Positions 18,704 through 29,616 are shown, counted from the first letter of the stretch. The stretch is 64,000 bases of DNA from Sinorhizobium numidicum (GCF_029892045.1 NZ_CP120367.1:2108001-2172000), one strand, 5' to 3'. Numbers and translations are program-made. Notes: generated by a model from the sequence alone, not told the origin.

Positions 18704-19179
18704 CTAAGCGACCAGCCGCTCAGCGGCTGGCGCCGAGACCGTCAAGGCATTACCCGCCGAGCCGCCTTCCGGCCGCACATGCACTTCAATGCCCGTACGG
18801 GAAGTCAGGCGTGGTAGATGCTGGCGCAGCTCTCGGAGTGACCCCGACCGTGGGCGTATAGAAGATCGCGCGGGAGCGGGCCACCGCGGCGTAGACCGTG
18901 GAGTCGGATTCATCGCGTGGCCCCCATTCGAGCAGCATGGTTTCGCCGATATCCCATCGCGCGTAGTGCCGTGGGGACAGGGTCTCGCCGACGCCGAGCA
19001 ATGAGGGTGCGGATTTCGGCAACGGTGGGGATGAGCCTCTGTCGACCGGCTTGATCGCAGCGTTTGCCTATCTCGGGCCGAGCGGCTCGGAGGTGCTGTT
19101 CATGCGGTGGTTCGGAGCGAAGGTTGAGAGGGAAGGCTGATGCGGGACGAGGCATGATGCGCCGCCCATCGTATGTCAC
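18704..19179 (-). pseudogene. Possible decayed gene, unidentified
   Basis: Three minus-strand frames in succession look protein-like only in parts: PTVAEIRTLIARRR (frame ending 18910), GVGETLSPRHYARWDIGETM (frame ending 18786) and LRELRQHLPRLTSRTGIEVH (frame ending 18704). Read together they resemble one soluble protein interrupted by at least two frame changes. No family could be named. The alternative is non-coding DNA with chance open frames. A perfect 8-bp stem with a 3-base loop lies at 18712-18730 near the 3' end. Confidence 0.25.
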
Positions 19180-19406
19180 GACTGGTCCTCTCTAAGCCTC
19201 TCATGAAGCTCGTGCGAGGAACGAGTCCCGGATTGGTAAAGATAAAAGATCCGGCTTGCGAGGTTCTCCGCGCGGTCGCCTCGCCGTGGCCAACCCCTAC
19301 GCATAAGTTCGTCGTCAAAGACCCTCCGCAGTTGCACCAGTTGAGCAGGATAAATGGGGGGTCGAGTGTTTGGGAATTGCAGATCAAGCATCGCGCTCTC
19401 CCTCAC
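19176..19406 (-). CDS. Small conserved-looking hypothetical protein
   Basis: A 76-residue frame. From YPAQLVQLRRVFDDELMRRG onward it has a regular amphipathic, charged composition (VFDDELMRRGWPRRGDRAENLASRIF...) as expected for a real small helical protein, and it ends with HELHERLREDQS. No domain, signal peptide or membrane segment. The start codon is uncertain. Comparable short proteins occur in rhizobia, but the function is unknown. Confidence 0.4.
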   Translation of the reverse strand: MRESAMLDLQFPNTRPPIYPAQLVQLRRVFDDELMRRGWPRRGDRAENLASRIFYLYQSGTRSSHELHERLREDQS

Positions 19407-19600
19407 AGGGGCGAAAGCGCGACTGTCTTCCGGCCATCGGCGCCCGTATCACTAGCCGATGATGAACCTAGTTTACGCCTGCGGGAGGCGCGAGTCATTA
19501 GATGAGGCCCTGCTATTCGCGGTAATGCCGTCGGGGCGATCAATCGTCGGCGGCGACCCTGGGTGGGAACGGACACAGTGAAGCGGTTGCTGATGCTATC

Positions 19601-19707
19601 TACAGCGCCGTGCGTCTTTTCAGACGCACAAAGGTCGCTGTAACATCTTGAAGTGCTGCATGTTTTTGTCCTTGAATCGGATCCCGATTAGGGAAACATG
19701 CAGTAGG
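19601..19707 (+). repeat. RIME1-like palindromic mosaic repeat, copy 1
   Basis: About 107 bp with two nested palindromes: a hairpin GTGCGTC-TTTTCA-GACGCAC (19610-19629) and a second one bounded by CTGCATG...CATGCAG with an inner ATCGG/CCGAT arm. The same sequence occurs inverted at 50221-50326 with only scattered differences. Length and two-palindrome build agree with the Rhizobium-specific intergenic mosaic element RIME1; this name is from memory of the published family. Confidence 0.75.
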
Positions 19708-19825
19708 ATGAGGAAAAGACACGGATTGTTTCAGACACCCCTCAAATAGTACTGGACAGACGCGGAATATTCGGCAATTGTTACTCGCTAATATTACCAA
19801 TGTCTCAAATTTTAATATCGATTTA

Positions 19826-19860
19826 GAGCGGGGCCCGCCAATGAACAGCGGGCTCTCTTT
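19826..19860 (-). terminator. Hairpin downstream of the 40-residue membrane protein gene
   Basis: On the minus strand the transcript would read GAGCCCGC, a short loop, then GCGGGCCCC followed by an A/T-rich stretch. It starts about a dozen bases after the stop codon of the small gene at 19873-19995. A T-run is only moderate, so it is a candidate terminator. Confidence 0.4.
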
Positions 19861-19872
19861 GTGACAAATTGT

Positions 19873-19995
19873 TTACCAGAAAACGCCGTAGAATGTGGCG
19901 GACACTATCAGTCCGAGCGCTATTGCAAGCGATGATCGGATCATGAAGTCAATAAACCTGAACTGATATCCGAAGCTTCCGACATATGATTTCAT
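19873..19995 (-). CDS. 40-residue single-span membrane protein
   Basis: ATG at 19995, TAA at 19873. The product starts MKSYVGSFGYQFRF, continues with one transmembrane helix (SSLAIALGLIVSATFYGVFW) and stops right after it. GGGAG lies six bases before the ATG, and a hairpin follows the gene. A second 40-residue protein of the same build is encoded at 28577-28699. No function can be assigned. Confidence 0.5.
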   Translation of the reverse strand: MKSYVGSFGYQFRFIDFMIRSSLAIALGLIVSATFYGVFW

Positions 19996-20628
19996 AATTA
20001 CTCCCAGTCCTATTTTTTATTACGACGAATTAGTGGGACGTCGATCCTGCTGCGCGCTCCCCAAGAATGAAGGCGAAAGGGCTTGATCCGTTCATGTGCG
20101 GGCAAGTGCGTCGCGCGGGGCAAACATACTGCCTCCTTCCTGGGCGAATGTAGCTAGTAGGATTCCAAAACTGGCCGGCAACCGATTGGCGCCAATGCAG
20201 CGCGAACAGCTACCCGGTTCCTTCGTTTTCTCCTTGCAGGCGAGAAGCATTGCTCCGCATTTGAGGGATCTGAAGGGGATCGATGATCAATGGGTTTAGC
20301 GGGTGGAGCTTCTGCCGAAGCGAAATGCCAAGCTAGCTTAAGAACGATGTTCAATCTGTATCAGGTGATTAAGGTTTTACTAAGCTTTTTAGAGGGCTGA
20401 CACGCCCGCGCATTAAAAATAGCGTTCGTACGCGGCTATGGAGGCCTATAGCACTATACTTCTTCCGCCTCGATTGGGGTTTAATCAAGGCGCAGTCAAG
20501 GTTTTTCCACGAAGTCATATTATGGAGTGCAATATAATATCCGTATATCTCTTAGAACTCATGACGGTCTTGGTCAGAATTATTGACTTATATTTTCAAA
20601 ACATTTGCACATGTAGAAATAATATTTC
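19996..20628. other. A/T-richer intergenic region before groESL
   Basis: No gene seen. The open frames here have no ribosome binding site or protein pattern. The base composition is clearly richer in A and T than the surrounding genes from about 20330 on, as for a promoter region or acquired DNA. The groESL promoter must lie in its right end, close to the CIRCE element; candidate boxes (TTGACT at 20583, TAATAT at 20620) are not at a standard spacing. Confidence 0.4.
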
Positions 20629-20655
20629 TTGGCACTCCTACCAATCGAGTGCCAA
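20629..20655. promoter_or_regulatory. CIRCE operator (HrcA binding site)
   Basis: TTGGCACTC, nine bases, GAGTGCCAA: a perfect inverted repeat differing from the consensus TTAGCACTC-N9-GAGTGCTAA only by a compensated A/T to G/C change in each arm. It lies 55 bases before the groES remnant. It predicts heat-inducible control of the operon by the HrcA repressor. Confidence 0.93.
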
Positions 20656-20710
20656 AGGTGCTATGTAAGGATTGCAGTCGCCCTATGCGCCGGCCGCAGA
20701 AAGAATCTCT

Positions 20711-21022
20711 ATGAAATTCAGTCCACTTCATGACCGCGTAGTCATCCGGCGCGCTGAAGGCGATCGCAAATCCAAGGACGGGATCATCAATTCCGACATT
20801 GCCAAGGAAAGGCCGCAGGAAGGCGACGTGATCGCCGTTGTCCGGGCACGGGTAATGAAGGCGGCAAGCTGATTCCGTTCGACGTTGAGGCCGGTGATAC
20901 GATCCTGTTCGGCAATGGTCCGGCACCGATGTCAAGGTCGACGGCGAGGATCTCTGATCATGAAGGAGGCCGAACTCATGGGCATCCTCGAAAAGACCGT
21001 CGCGGTCAAGAAAGCTGTCTGA
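20711..21022 (+). pseudogene. groS: groES (co-chaperonin), broken by three frameshifts
   Basis: The GroES sequence is recognisable through four segments in changing frames: [20 protein letters not shown] to [10 protein letters not shown] (frame from 20711, stop at 20872), [20 protein letters not shown] (from 20851), TDVKVDGEDL (from 20925) and MKEAELMGILEKTVAVKKAV (20960-21022). Together they span a normal ten-kilodalton GroES. As given, only a 53-residue N-terminal piece could be made. groEL follows 48 bases on and is intact. Real decay would leave this GroEL dependent on another GroES; sequencing error is the alternative. Confidence 0.85.
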
Positions 21023-22705
<1,683 letters not shown>

Positions 22706-23137
22706 GAACAGTGCCTGAACGGCGTTGTTGCACGGATGACCTTGTTTGAAAGCGATTTGAGGCCCACATATAAGAAACTCGTTGATTTGGCTGCACTAGC
22801 CAATTTGGCTTCGGGGCGTCAGAGGACCCGCCATTCACCACGAACTTTGATGCAGCCGATCGGACGCGCAGTGTCGCTTCGTTCGAACCTCGCACGGACA
22901 CTCGAGCGCTGATCACGGATCGTTCGGTTGGGCAGAGGATGCGAGGCCGCCTCGTGTGCTTCTGCGCGGAGCGCCGTCACGACCAGTCGCACTACGCAGA
23001 CGCCTCCCATGTGCCGGGCAACGTCTCGGTGCCTTCATCCATATGCCCGCGGGGCATCCAAGGGTCGACGCAATACATGATGCCGACCAATCCGGCTGAT
23101 CTCGAAGCCGCACTCCAAAAAGGAACTACAAGCAAAT
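22706..23137. other. Intergenic region after groEL
   Basis: No supported gene. The segment around 22725-22800 is unlike the rest in composition and could be remnant mobile DNA, but no inverted repeat or transposase piece could be shown. AAGGA at 23121-23125 is the probable ribosome binding site of the next gene. Confidence 0.35.
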
Positions 23138-23488
23138 ATGACCACTACAAACATTCTGCAACGCAATGGCCGTCCGGTCCGCCGCGACGCCGCCCCACAT
23201 CTCTTTACCGTCGGTCAAGCTGTTCGGCTGAAGCGCGGATATCGTGGATCGGCGTTGCCGGCGGACATCTATCACATCACCGGCACGCTCCCGCCGAGCG
23301 GCGGTTCGCCGCAATACCGCATTCGAAACGACGACGCACATCATGAGCGGGTGACGACGCAGGACGGGCTCGAACCGGTGCGCATGTCGTCCGCCGATGA
23401 AGGCGCCACTCTCATCGAAAAGACGTTCGGCAACCAGATCAAGCCGGCTGCGAACGGCAGCGCCTCGCTCGACAAGGGCAAGAGCTGA
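23138..23488 (+). CDS. Small conserved protein, paralogue of 29917-30135
   Basis: A 116-residue soluble protein. The core FTVGQAVRLKRGYRG...YHITGTLPPSGGSPQYRIRNDDAHHERVTTQDGLEPV matches the product of 29917-30135 through most of that protein (VRLK, a Tyr-x-Ile-Thr block, LP, SPQYR-RND, ERV, LEP). The spacing of these blocks suggests a small beta-rich domain. The C-terminal 35 residues are extra and low in complexity. It is followed by a second small gene that is also duplicated near 30.2 kb. Function unknown. Confidence 0.65.
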   Translation: MTTTNILQRNGRPVRRDAAPHLFTVGQAVRLKRGYRGSALPADIYHITGTLPPSGGSPQYRIRNDDAHHERVTTQDGLEPVRMSSADEGATLIEKTFGNQIKPAANGSASLDKGKS

Positions 23489-23516
23489 CGGTTACGACCT
23501 TCTGTCCAAGGGAGGG

Positions 23517-23764
23517 ATGGCGATGAAGATCGTGATTGCGTTCTACCTATCCGGGATGCGGACGACGCACATGCGATCGCCGGCCGCGAAACCGCGGAAG
23601 CTGCCGATCTCGACGAGGCCATAGAGATTGCGCTGGAGCTTTTGAGGACGCTCGAAATGCCGCAGCGTCCGGACGCCATGACCATCACCGACGGTGATGG
23701 GAGCACGATCCATTCAAGCAGGCTCGACACCATCGAAAATCTTGATGAAAGGCCACCACCATGA
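23517..23764 (+). pseudogene. Small gene interrupted by a frameshift
   Basis: A good ribosome binding site (AAGGGAGGG) precedes ATG 23517 or 23523 and the start MKIVIAFYL. The protein-like sequence then continues in another frame from about 23548: IRDADDAHAIAGRETAEAAD, then LDEAIEIALELLRTLEMPQRPDAMTI, to a stop at 23762-23764 that overlaps the next ATG (ATGA). That continuation has no start codon of its own, so a one- or two-base frame error near 23545-23552 is the simplest reading. The intact product would be about 80 residues, acidic and helical. Family unknown. Confidence 0.5.
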
Positions 23765-24030
23765 ACGCCCACCGCAATGAAATTGAAGCCGGGAGACATG
23801 CACTTGCGATCAGCATCTGGGAAAATGAAGGTGGGACGTCAGCACCCGAGCTAATGGATCATCAATACGGCCGCCACATTGAAACGGATCGCCCCTGGAG
23901 GATCTACCACGTGTCCGTAGGCGAACCGGCGCGTGCCGACGACAACCATCGCAATATAGAGCGGCGGATAAAGCGGATCAGCTTGTCGGTACCAGCGCGG
24001 CCCGCGTCCCGCGAAACAGAGGCTCGCTGA
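23761..24030 (+). CDS. Small conserved protein, paralogue of 30184-30444
   Basis: An 89-residue protein. The N-terminal half HALAISIWENEGGTSAPELMDHQYGRHIE matches HAFAISAWESEGG...DQYGR of the 30184-30444 product, and both continue to an IYxx...GE block. The C-terminal half is basic and differs from its paralogue. It overlaps the preceding small gene by four bases and lies two bases before the DUF1488 gene, so the cluster from 23138 to 24284 is probably one transcription unit. Function unknown. Confidence 0.6.
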   Translation: MNAHRNEIEAGRHALAISIWENEGGTSAPELMDHQYGRHIETDRPWRIYHVSVGEPARADDNHRNIERRIKRISLSVPARPASRETEAR

Positions 24031-24032
24031 GG

Positions 24033-24284
24033 ATGACGCTGTTATTTCCGAATGCGAGCCGCAGCCTTGATGAAAAGCGAAACGCCGTCCGTTTCATCGG
24101 CCATGACGGTATGTTCGAGGTGCGGTTCTTCGTCGAGGCCGAGGCGCTGGTGATAGCGGATGCCGAATTGGACAGGTCGGAAATCTCGGAATCGAAGCTC
24201 CTTTCTGCTTTCGACGCGTTGCGCCTGTCCATCTACGATGTCGCACGCAAGGCTCCGGTGGCCGCCGCGATTTCTACACACTGA
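24033..24284 (+). CDS. DUF1488 family protein
   Basis: An 83-residue protein that fits the DUF1488 pattern of alphaproteobacteria: MTLLFPNASRSLDEKRNAVRFIGHDGMFEVRFFVEAEAL, then an acidic middle and an amphipathic C-terminus (LLSAFDALRLSIYDVARKA). The family is short, cytoplasmic and of unknown function. Last intact member of the small-gene cluster. Confidence 0.75.
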   Translation: MTLLFPNASRSLDEKRNAVRFIGHDGMFEVRFFVEAEALVIADAELDRSEISESKLLSAFDALRLSIYDVARKAPVAAAISTH

Positions 24285-24315
24285 CCGCCGCCGATTTCCG
24301 CTAGGATGGATTCAG

Positions 24316-25100
24316 ATGCTGATCCGCTACGGCTATGAGATCACGCTGAACTTCCAGCAGCCGGCCGCGTTGGTATGCCTGCTGTCGGTCCACGAGGATC
24401 GCGCGGCCGATATCCGGGTTCCTGAAACGACATTCACCGACCTATCGCGATCTCTTCGGCAACCGATGCCGGCGGCTTGTCGCACCGCCGGGTGACCTGA
24501 CGATATGGGGCGATGCCACAATCGAGGACGACGGCAAACCGGACAAAGTGCTGCCAGCCGCCCAGGAACTCCCAGTGCCGGGTTGCCGGACGATTGCCTC
24601 GCCTACCTCATGGGCAGCCGCTATTGCGAGACCGACCGTCTCAGCCAGAGCGCTTGGGACATGTTCGGCGCGGTCACGCCCGGTTGGGGTCGTGTGCAAG
24701 CGATCTGCGATTTCGTCCACGAGAATATCCGCTTCGACTACATGCACGCCCGGTCGACACGGACGGCCTACGAGGTCTTTCATGAGCGCGTTGGTGTCTG
24801 CCGTGACTTCGCGCATCTTGCGGTCACGCTTTGCCGCTGTCTCAACATTCCCGCACGCTATATCAACGGTCATCTCGGCGACATCGGCGAGTCGACCCGA
24901 TGGATTTCAGTGCCTGGATCGAGGTCTTCCTGGATGATGGATGGCACACGTTCGATCCGCGCAACAATACGCCGCGTGTCGGCAGGATCGTGGTTGCGCG
25001 CGGCCGTGATGCGGCCGATGTCCCCCTCATCAACTCGTTCGGGCCGCACGTCCTGAAGTCCTTGCGGGTGTGGACTTATGAGGTGCCGGCCTTGCAATAG
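24316..25100 (+). pseudogene. Transglutaminase-like cysteine protease, broken by at least three frameshifts
   Basis: The gene begins MLIRYGYEITLNFQQPAALV, the normal start of bacterial transglutaminase-like proteins (N-terminal beta domain). The coding sequence then jumps from frame 1 to frame 2 near 24445 (RDLFGNRCRRLVAPPGDLTI), back to frame 1 near 24590 (LPDDCLAYLMGSRYCETDRL) and to frame 3 near 24895 (DFSAWIEVFLDDGWHTFDPR). The catalytic segment RVGVCRDFAHLAV with the nucleophilic Cys and the late HTFDPRNN Asp segment survive. With three breaks no active enzyme is expected from this sequence. Confidence 0.8.
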
Positions 25101-25146
25101 CCGCTGGGAACATTTGCCGATCAAAACGCAGGAGCGGGTTCACGGC

Positions 25147-26463
25147 ATGAATGACGGCCTCTCACGGTTGCCCAGGGAACCCGCAGATCGGCTCACCAAG
25201 CCGTTCATGCGGTTTCTCCGCATCGAGGCTACGGCGGGCATTGTCCTGTTGCTCAGCACACTCTTGGCGCTGGGCCTCGCAAACACAGCGTGGTCGTCGT
25301 CGTTTCTCGCCTTGTGGGAGATGCCTGCGGGCGCCAGAGTTGGCGACATTGAGATCTCCCGTTCGCTGAAGCACTGGATAAACGACGGTCTGATGACGCT
25401 CTTTTTCTTCGTCATCGCCCTTGAGCTGAAGCGCGAGCTGGTGCTGGGGGAGTTACGCAACCCGCGTATGGCCGCTTTACCTGTCGCCGCTGCTTTCGGC
25501 GGGATGGCGGTGCCGGCCGGTCTGTTTTCGCTGCTTGTCGGCGGCGGGCCGGGTGCGAGCGGCTGGACCACCGTGATGTCCACCGATACGGCCTTCGTCA
25601 TCGGGTGCCTTGCCGTGCTCGGTTCGCGCATACCAGGGAGCTTGCGGCTGTTCCTGCTCTCTCTTGCGATCTTCGACGACGTCGGCGCTATCCTGGTCGT
25701 GGCGATCGGCTATGGCGAAACCTTGAATTGGCTTGCACTCGGAACCGCCGGTCTCGGCCTTGTCGTCGTAGCTGGAATCGCGCGTCTGGGCATCCGCAGC
25801 ATTCCCGTCTATTTCGCGATAGGTGGCGGCATTTGGCTGGCGTTCGACGCATCGGGCGTTCACGCGACGCTCACCGGAGTGATTCTTGGATTAATGACGC
25901 CGGCGCGCAGCTGGGTAAGCGACACTCGCCTCCATGCGATCCTCGACCGCGTGAGCGCCCATCCGCGCGGCGACCATGGGAGCCGCGACACGGCGGCACG
26001 CAGCGACCTCCATCGGGCAGGCGTCGCGACCCGCGAAGCACTGTCGCCGATCGAGCGTCTCGAGATCACTCTCCATCCCTGGGTCGCATTCGTGATCATG
26101 CCGCTTTTTGCCCTCTCTAACGCGGGCGTCCCGATAGCGGACGCAAACTTCGACATTCCCCTCACGATCGCAATTGTCGCGGCCTTCGTGGTCGGCAAGC
26201 CCGTTGGCATTGTGCTCTTCAGTTTCCTCGCCGTGAACCTGCGCTTCGGGACTCGTCCCAGCGAGCTACCGTGGAGCCTGCTGGTGGCCGGAAGCCTGCT
26301 GACCGGGATCGGCTTCACCATGGCTCTGTTCATTGCCGAGCTTGCTTTCGAGCCCGAGCTTCTGAACTCCGTCAAGCTCGGCGTTCTCGGCGCTTCCGTT
26401 ATCTCAGCAACCCTCGGTTTCCTGGCGCTGACCTGGCTGACGTCTCCTGGCAGACGACAATAA
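25147..26463 (+). CDS. nhaA: Na+/H+ antiporter NhaA
   Basis: A 438-residue inner-membrane antiporter with about twelve transmembrane helices. It carries the paired Asp of the ion site in LAIFDDVGAILVVAIGY, the GLMTPARSWVS and LEITLHPWVAFVIMPLFALSNAG segments and the TGIGFTMALFIAELAF helix typical of NhaA. The ATG at 25147 is preferred to the upstream frame start (25078) because an AGGAG motif precedes it and the family N-terminus begins here. It exports Na+ against protons and would help salt and alkali tolerance. It is not part of an operon. Confidence 0.94.
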   Translation: MNDGLSRLPREPADRLTKPFMRFLRIEATAGIVLLLSTLLALGLANTAWSSSFLALWEMPAGARVGDIEISRSLKHWINDGLMTLFFFVIALELKRELVLGELRNPRMAALPVAAAFGGMAVPAGLFSLLVGGGPGASGWTTVMSTDTAFVIGCLAVLGSRIPGSLRLFLLSLAIFDDVGAILVVAIGYGETLNWLALGTAGLGLVVVAGIARLGIRSIPVYFAIGGGIWLAFDASGVHATLTGVILGLMTPARSWVSDTRLHAILDRVSAHPRGDHGSRDTAARSDLHRAGVATREALSPIERLEITLHPWVAFVIMPLFALSNAGVPIADANFDIPLTIAIVAAFVVGKPVGIVLFSFLAVNLRFGTRPSELPWSLLVAGSLLTGIGFTMALFIAELAFEPELLNSVKLGVLGASVISATLGFLALTWLTSPGRRQ

Positions 26464-26633
26464 GCGCGGCTCGCTCCATCGGCCGGTTCATAGCGTAGTG
26501 GGCCGCCTTGCGCGACACGTCTTACGCTCCGACCCCTCGCACCGCCGTTAGGAGAGGACCAGCACACCGCCAGCAGGATGCCGATCCGCGCTTTATGGTC
26601 TGGATCGGCGACGCCCTGCCCTCATCTTACGCG

Positions 26634-28412
26634 CTAGACGGGCGGCCAAAACAACAGGATCAGAGGCACGCCCAGCAAGACTACAATGAACGAGAGCGGT
26701 AGCCCCAACTTCCAATAGTCGCCGAAGCGATAACCGCCGGGACCCAGCACCAAAGTGTTGCACTGGTGTCCAACAGGGGTGAGAAAATCGCAAGCCGCCC
26801 CCACCGCGACTGCCATCAGAAAGGCGTCCGGATTGTAGCCAAGGCGCTGAGCAAGGGTTACCGCGATCGGGGCAACTACGAGAACGGTGGCTGCATTGTT
26901 CAGAAACGGCGTCGCCGCCATTGCTGCCACCATGATCATTGCAAGGGCGCCGTAGGGGGGCAAGGTGTTGGAAAACTGAGCGAGGCCGCCGGCGATAAGG
27001 TCGGCGCCACCGGTCGTACGGATCGAGTCGCTGACGGGAATGAGAGCGCCGAGCATGATCAGGATGGGCCAATCGACAGCCTCGTAAGCTTCCCGAAGCG
27101 AAAGTGAACCGAGCAGTACCGTCAGGACAGAAGCCGTAAAGAAAGCCGTGGCAACGGGCAGCAGGTCTAATGCCGTTAGCACCATGGCACCAGCCAGGAC
27201 CACCACCGGAACCAGGCCCTTTCGCGGATTCCCCAAGCGGATCTCACGCCCGGCCAAGGGAAGAAGACCGAGTTCCATCAGCCTGGTCGGAAGAAGAACC
27301 AGATCGCCCTTCAAAACGAGAACGTCGCCTGGTCTTAACGCGATGTCGCGCAAACGCTCGGTGAAGCGCTTGCTGCTCCGGCTTACTGCGAGCAGATTGA
27401 TATTGAAGCGTTCATGCAGCGCCAAGCGCTTGGCGGTTTGCCCGATCAAGACTGATTTCGGGCCGATCACCACCTCAATTCCGGCAATCTCCTCGTCTAC
27501 TCCCTTTGCTTCCGTGGGGCGGTCGTGCCCCTCCAGTTCCAGACGCGCGCGCCTGATGCCTCGCTCCAGCGCTTGAGGGTCTCCTTCCAACAGAACGATA
27601 TCGCCCTGACGAAGGACGACGTCCGGCAGTGGAATCAGGCGCTCGACCCGGTTGCGAACAAGGCCGGTGACAAGGACCTCCTCGTCCAACAAGGTCGACA
27701 AATGACTGATCGACTTGCCGAGAACCGTCGACTTCGCAGTGATGCGAGCCTCTGTCATGTAGTCCTTGATGTTCAGCGCCTTCTCCATTGTCGGGACTGC
27801 CTCACGTTCCCCCGGAAGCAGCCGATAGCCAAACGCCAGAAAGACTACTCCCGCTGCGGCGAGACCTATGCCGACAGGGGTGAAATCGAACATGTTGAAA
27901 GGGCGGCCCGTCAGTTCCTCGCGCATTCGGGACACGACAATATTCGGTGATGTCCCAACGAGGGTAGTGAGCCCGCCAAGCAAGGAACCGAAAGCCATCG
28001 GCATGAGAAAGGCCGAAGGGGAAGCTTTCGACCGGCGTGCCATCTGGAACGCGACTGGGATCATCATCGCCAGCGCGCCGATGTTCTTGATGAAGACGGA
28101 GAGAACCGAGACGGTCGTCACGAGAATAACAACCTGACCCTGCACGGAGGTCACGCTGGGCGCCACGCGATGGAGGAATACCTCTATGACACCACTGCGC
28201 TCAATCGCGGCGCTTACGACAAGCGCGCTGGCTACAATGATGACAATGTCGTCTCCGAAGCCGGAGAACGCTGCCTGGTGCGGCACGATGCCGGTGAAAA
28301 CTGCGGCAAGCAACGCGAGAACTGCAATGAGGTCGTAGCGGAGCCGTCCCCATATGAAAGCGACCATCAGGCCGATCAGAATGGCGAAGGCGAAAACCTG
28401 AGCTTGTGTCAT
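26634..28412 (-). CDS. SLC13/DASS-type permease with two TrkA-C domains
   Basis: A 592-residue protein. About five N-terminal transmembrane helices are followed by two soluble RCK_C/TrkA-C domains (about residues 185-350; LPDVVLRQGDIVLLEGD and RLRDIALRPGDVLVLKGD), then a second membrane half ending LILLFWPPV. Such proteins belong to the CitT/SLC13 superfamily and carry anions such as sulfate or dicarboxylates; the substrate is not predictable. The ATG at 28412 starts directly with the first helix; an upstream start at 28499 would add 29 polar residues. The ribosome binding site is weak. Confidence 0.85.
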   Translation of the reverse strand: MTQAQVFAFAILIGLMVAFIWGRLRYDLIAVLALLAAVFTGIVPHQAAFSGFGDDIVIIVASALVVSAAIERSGVIEVFLHRVAPSVTSVQGQVVILVTTVSVLSVFIKNIGALAMMIPVAFQMARRSKASPSAFLMPMAFGSLLGGLTTLVGTSPNIVVSRMREELTGRPFNMFDFTPVGIGLAAAGVVFLAFGYRLLPGEREAVPTMEKALNIKDYMTEARITAKSTVLGKSISHLSTLLDEEVLVTGLVRNRVERLIPLPDVVLRQGDIVLLEGDPQALERGIRRARLELEGHDRPTEAKGVDEEIAGIEVVIGPKSVLIGQTAKRLALHERFNINLLAVSRSSKRFTERLRDIALRPGDVLVLKGDLVLLPTRLMELGLLPLAGREIRLGNPRKGLVPVVVLAGAMVLTALDLLPVATAFFTASVLTVLLGSLSLREAYEAVDWPILIMLGALIPVSDSIRTTGGADLIAGGLAQFSNTLPPYGALAMIMVAAMAATPFLNNAATVLVVAPIAVTLAQRLGYNPDAFLMAVAVGAACDFLTPVGHQCNTLVLGPGGYRFGDYWKLGLPLSFIVVLLGVPLILLFWPPV

Positions 28413-28576
28413 GGATAAAGTCCCGACCAACTCTTCCCGATGCCAGGTCCATTTTACTCGCCTGTAAGAGCTAATGTCGGGATAACTTACCAGGTTCATT
28501 CAACGGCGCGGCACCCCGAACGTCCGTCCAGGATGCTTTCCAGCTTCGTAGAGCGGATGCGCGCATGGTCAGACGA

Positions 28577-28699
28577 CTACAGGATGCTTCCGAACAGGAC
28601 CGAATAGACAATCACGGCAATCGCCAGAGTGAAGGCAAGCGATACGAACAGGCGCGTGAAATCGTAGGTATAGAGGCGGGCGGGAATGAGATTTTTCAT
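28577..28699 (-). CDS. 40-residue single-span membrane protein, second copy type
   Basis: ATG at 28699, TAG at 28577. The product begins MKNLIPARLYTYDFTRLF and ends with one transmembrane helix (SLAFTLAIAVIVYSVLFGSIL). TTAGGA precedes the ATG by about nine bases. It has the same length and plan (short polar N-terminus, helix to the C-terminus) as the gene at 19873-19995, though sequence identity is low. Function unknown; possibly a regulatory membrane microprotein. Confidence 0.5.
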   Translation of the reverse strand: MKNLIPARLYTYDFTRLFVSLAFTLAIAVIVYSVLFGSIL

Positions 28700-28756
28700 A
28701 GCGAATTCCTAAGTTTCGTTTGGTCGAGATGCCCACTGCGCGGCGCACGCTGCGCT

Positions 28757-29098
28757 TCAGGATAGTGAGCGACTGCAGCTCGTGCTGACCTGCCCGAGGA
28801 CATCCGCTGGAACCTGGATATCGGTCATGATGGTTGCTACCAGTTCGTCGCGCTTCGCACGATTGTCGTAGCCCTTAAGTGCTGCGAGGTCGGTGCTGCT
28901 GGCAGTTGCCATTCGCCCTGCCGCACTTGAACAGATGCCCGCAAGCGCATCCACTCTGGCCGTCTCTGCCGCCAGGGTGCTGGCAGTGGTGGTGGTAATC
29001 CATCCAGCATTGAAACCGATGGTCGGCGCGGCGATAAACCCAACGACTAAACCAATCGCGTAGGGCTTTGTCCGTTCAAGAATTTGATCGAGTGTCAT
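28757..29098 (-). CDS. Small membrane-anchored hypothetical protein
   Basis: A 113-residue protein. A hydrophobic segment near the N-terminus (PYAIGLVVGFIAAPTIGF, residues 12-29) is followed by an Ala/Thr-rich stretch and a soluble region with two Cys (GICSS, STSCSRS). The likely topology is one N-terminal membrane anchor with the rest periplasmic. It is on the same strand as the 40-residue membrane gene, 57 bases upstream of it, so the two may be co-transcribed. No family recognised. Confidence 0.6.
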   Translation of the reverse strand: MTLDQILERTKPYAIGLVVGFIAAPTIGFNAGWITTTTASTLAAETARVDALAGICSSAAGRMATASSTDLAALKGYDNRAKRDELVATIMTDIQVPADVLGQVSTSCSRSLS

Positions 29099-29616
29099 GA
29101 TTTCATTCCCTCTAATCAGGTAGATTATCGGGATCGTTGCGGGCCCGCGCTCGGACCAGGAGCCAATGGCAATCCAGATTTTTTACAGTGCGCTCCAAAA
29201 GAATTAATGTAAATAACTATTTCAAATTCTTAATCAAAAAAACCTTTTTCAACTGCTGAGCGCATAGAATCTTGGGCTTCAATGAAAAAATCTCAATTTA
29301 GTGGCGCTCCTATATTTATAGAGCCCGCACTTTGTTTTCTGAGAAGCCAGATTTTTACTCAATAAATCACAGTAAAGTCGCATTCAAGGCGCACAGAGTT
29401 ATGATCGTTTTTGAGGCCCGCTTGGCTTTTTGCTTCATCAGAAGCAGTAGACCAAACTCACCAATCTCGATTCCGCACATCCAAGTGCGGGGCCGCCGTT
29501 GCGGGCCTGGTCCAATGGGGCTGTAGCGACAATAGCCGTCCGCGCTGCAATTGGCGCCAAGCGGCCCCATCCTGGCTGAATCTTGCGCCCAACGCGCCAC
29601 AGAAAAGGAGGGCAGC
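29099..29616. other. A/T-rich intergenic region
   Basis: No gene seen. The 29200-29400 part is much richer in A and T than the flanks, with runs such as AAAAAAACC, and may hold promoters for the genes on both sides. AAAAGGAGGG at 29602-29611 is the ribosome binding site of the next gene. Confidence 0.4.
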
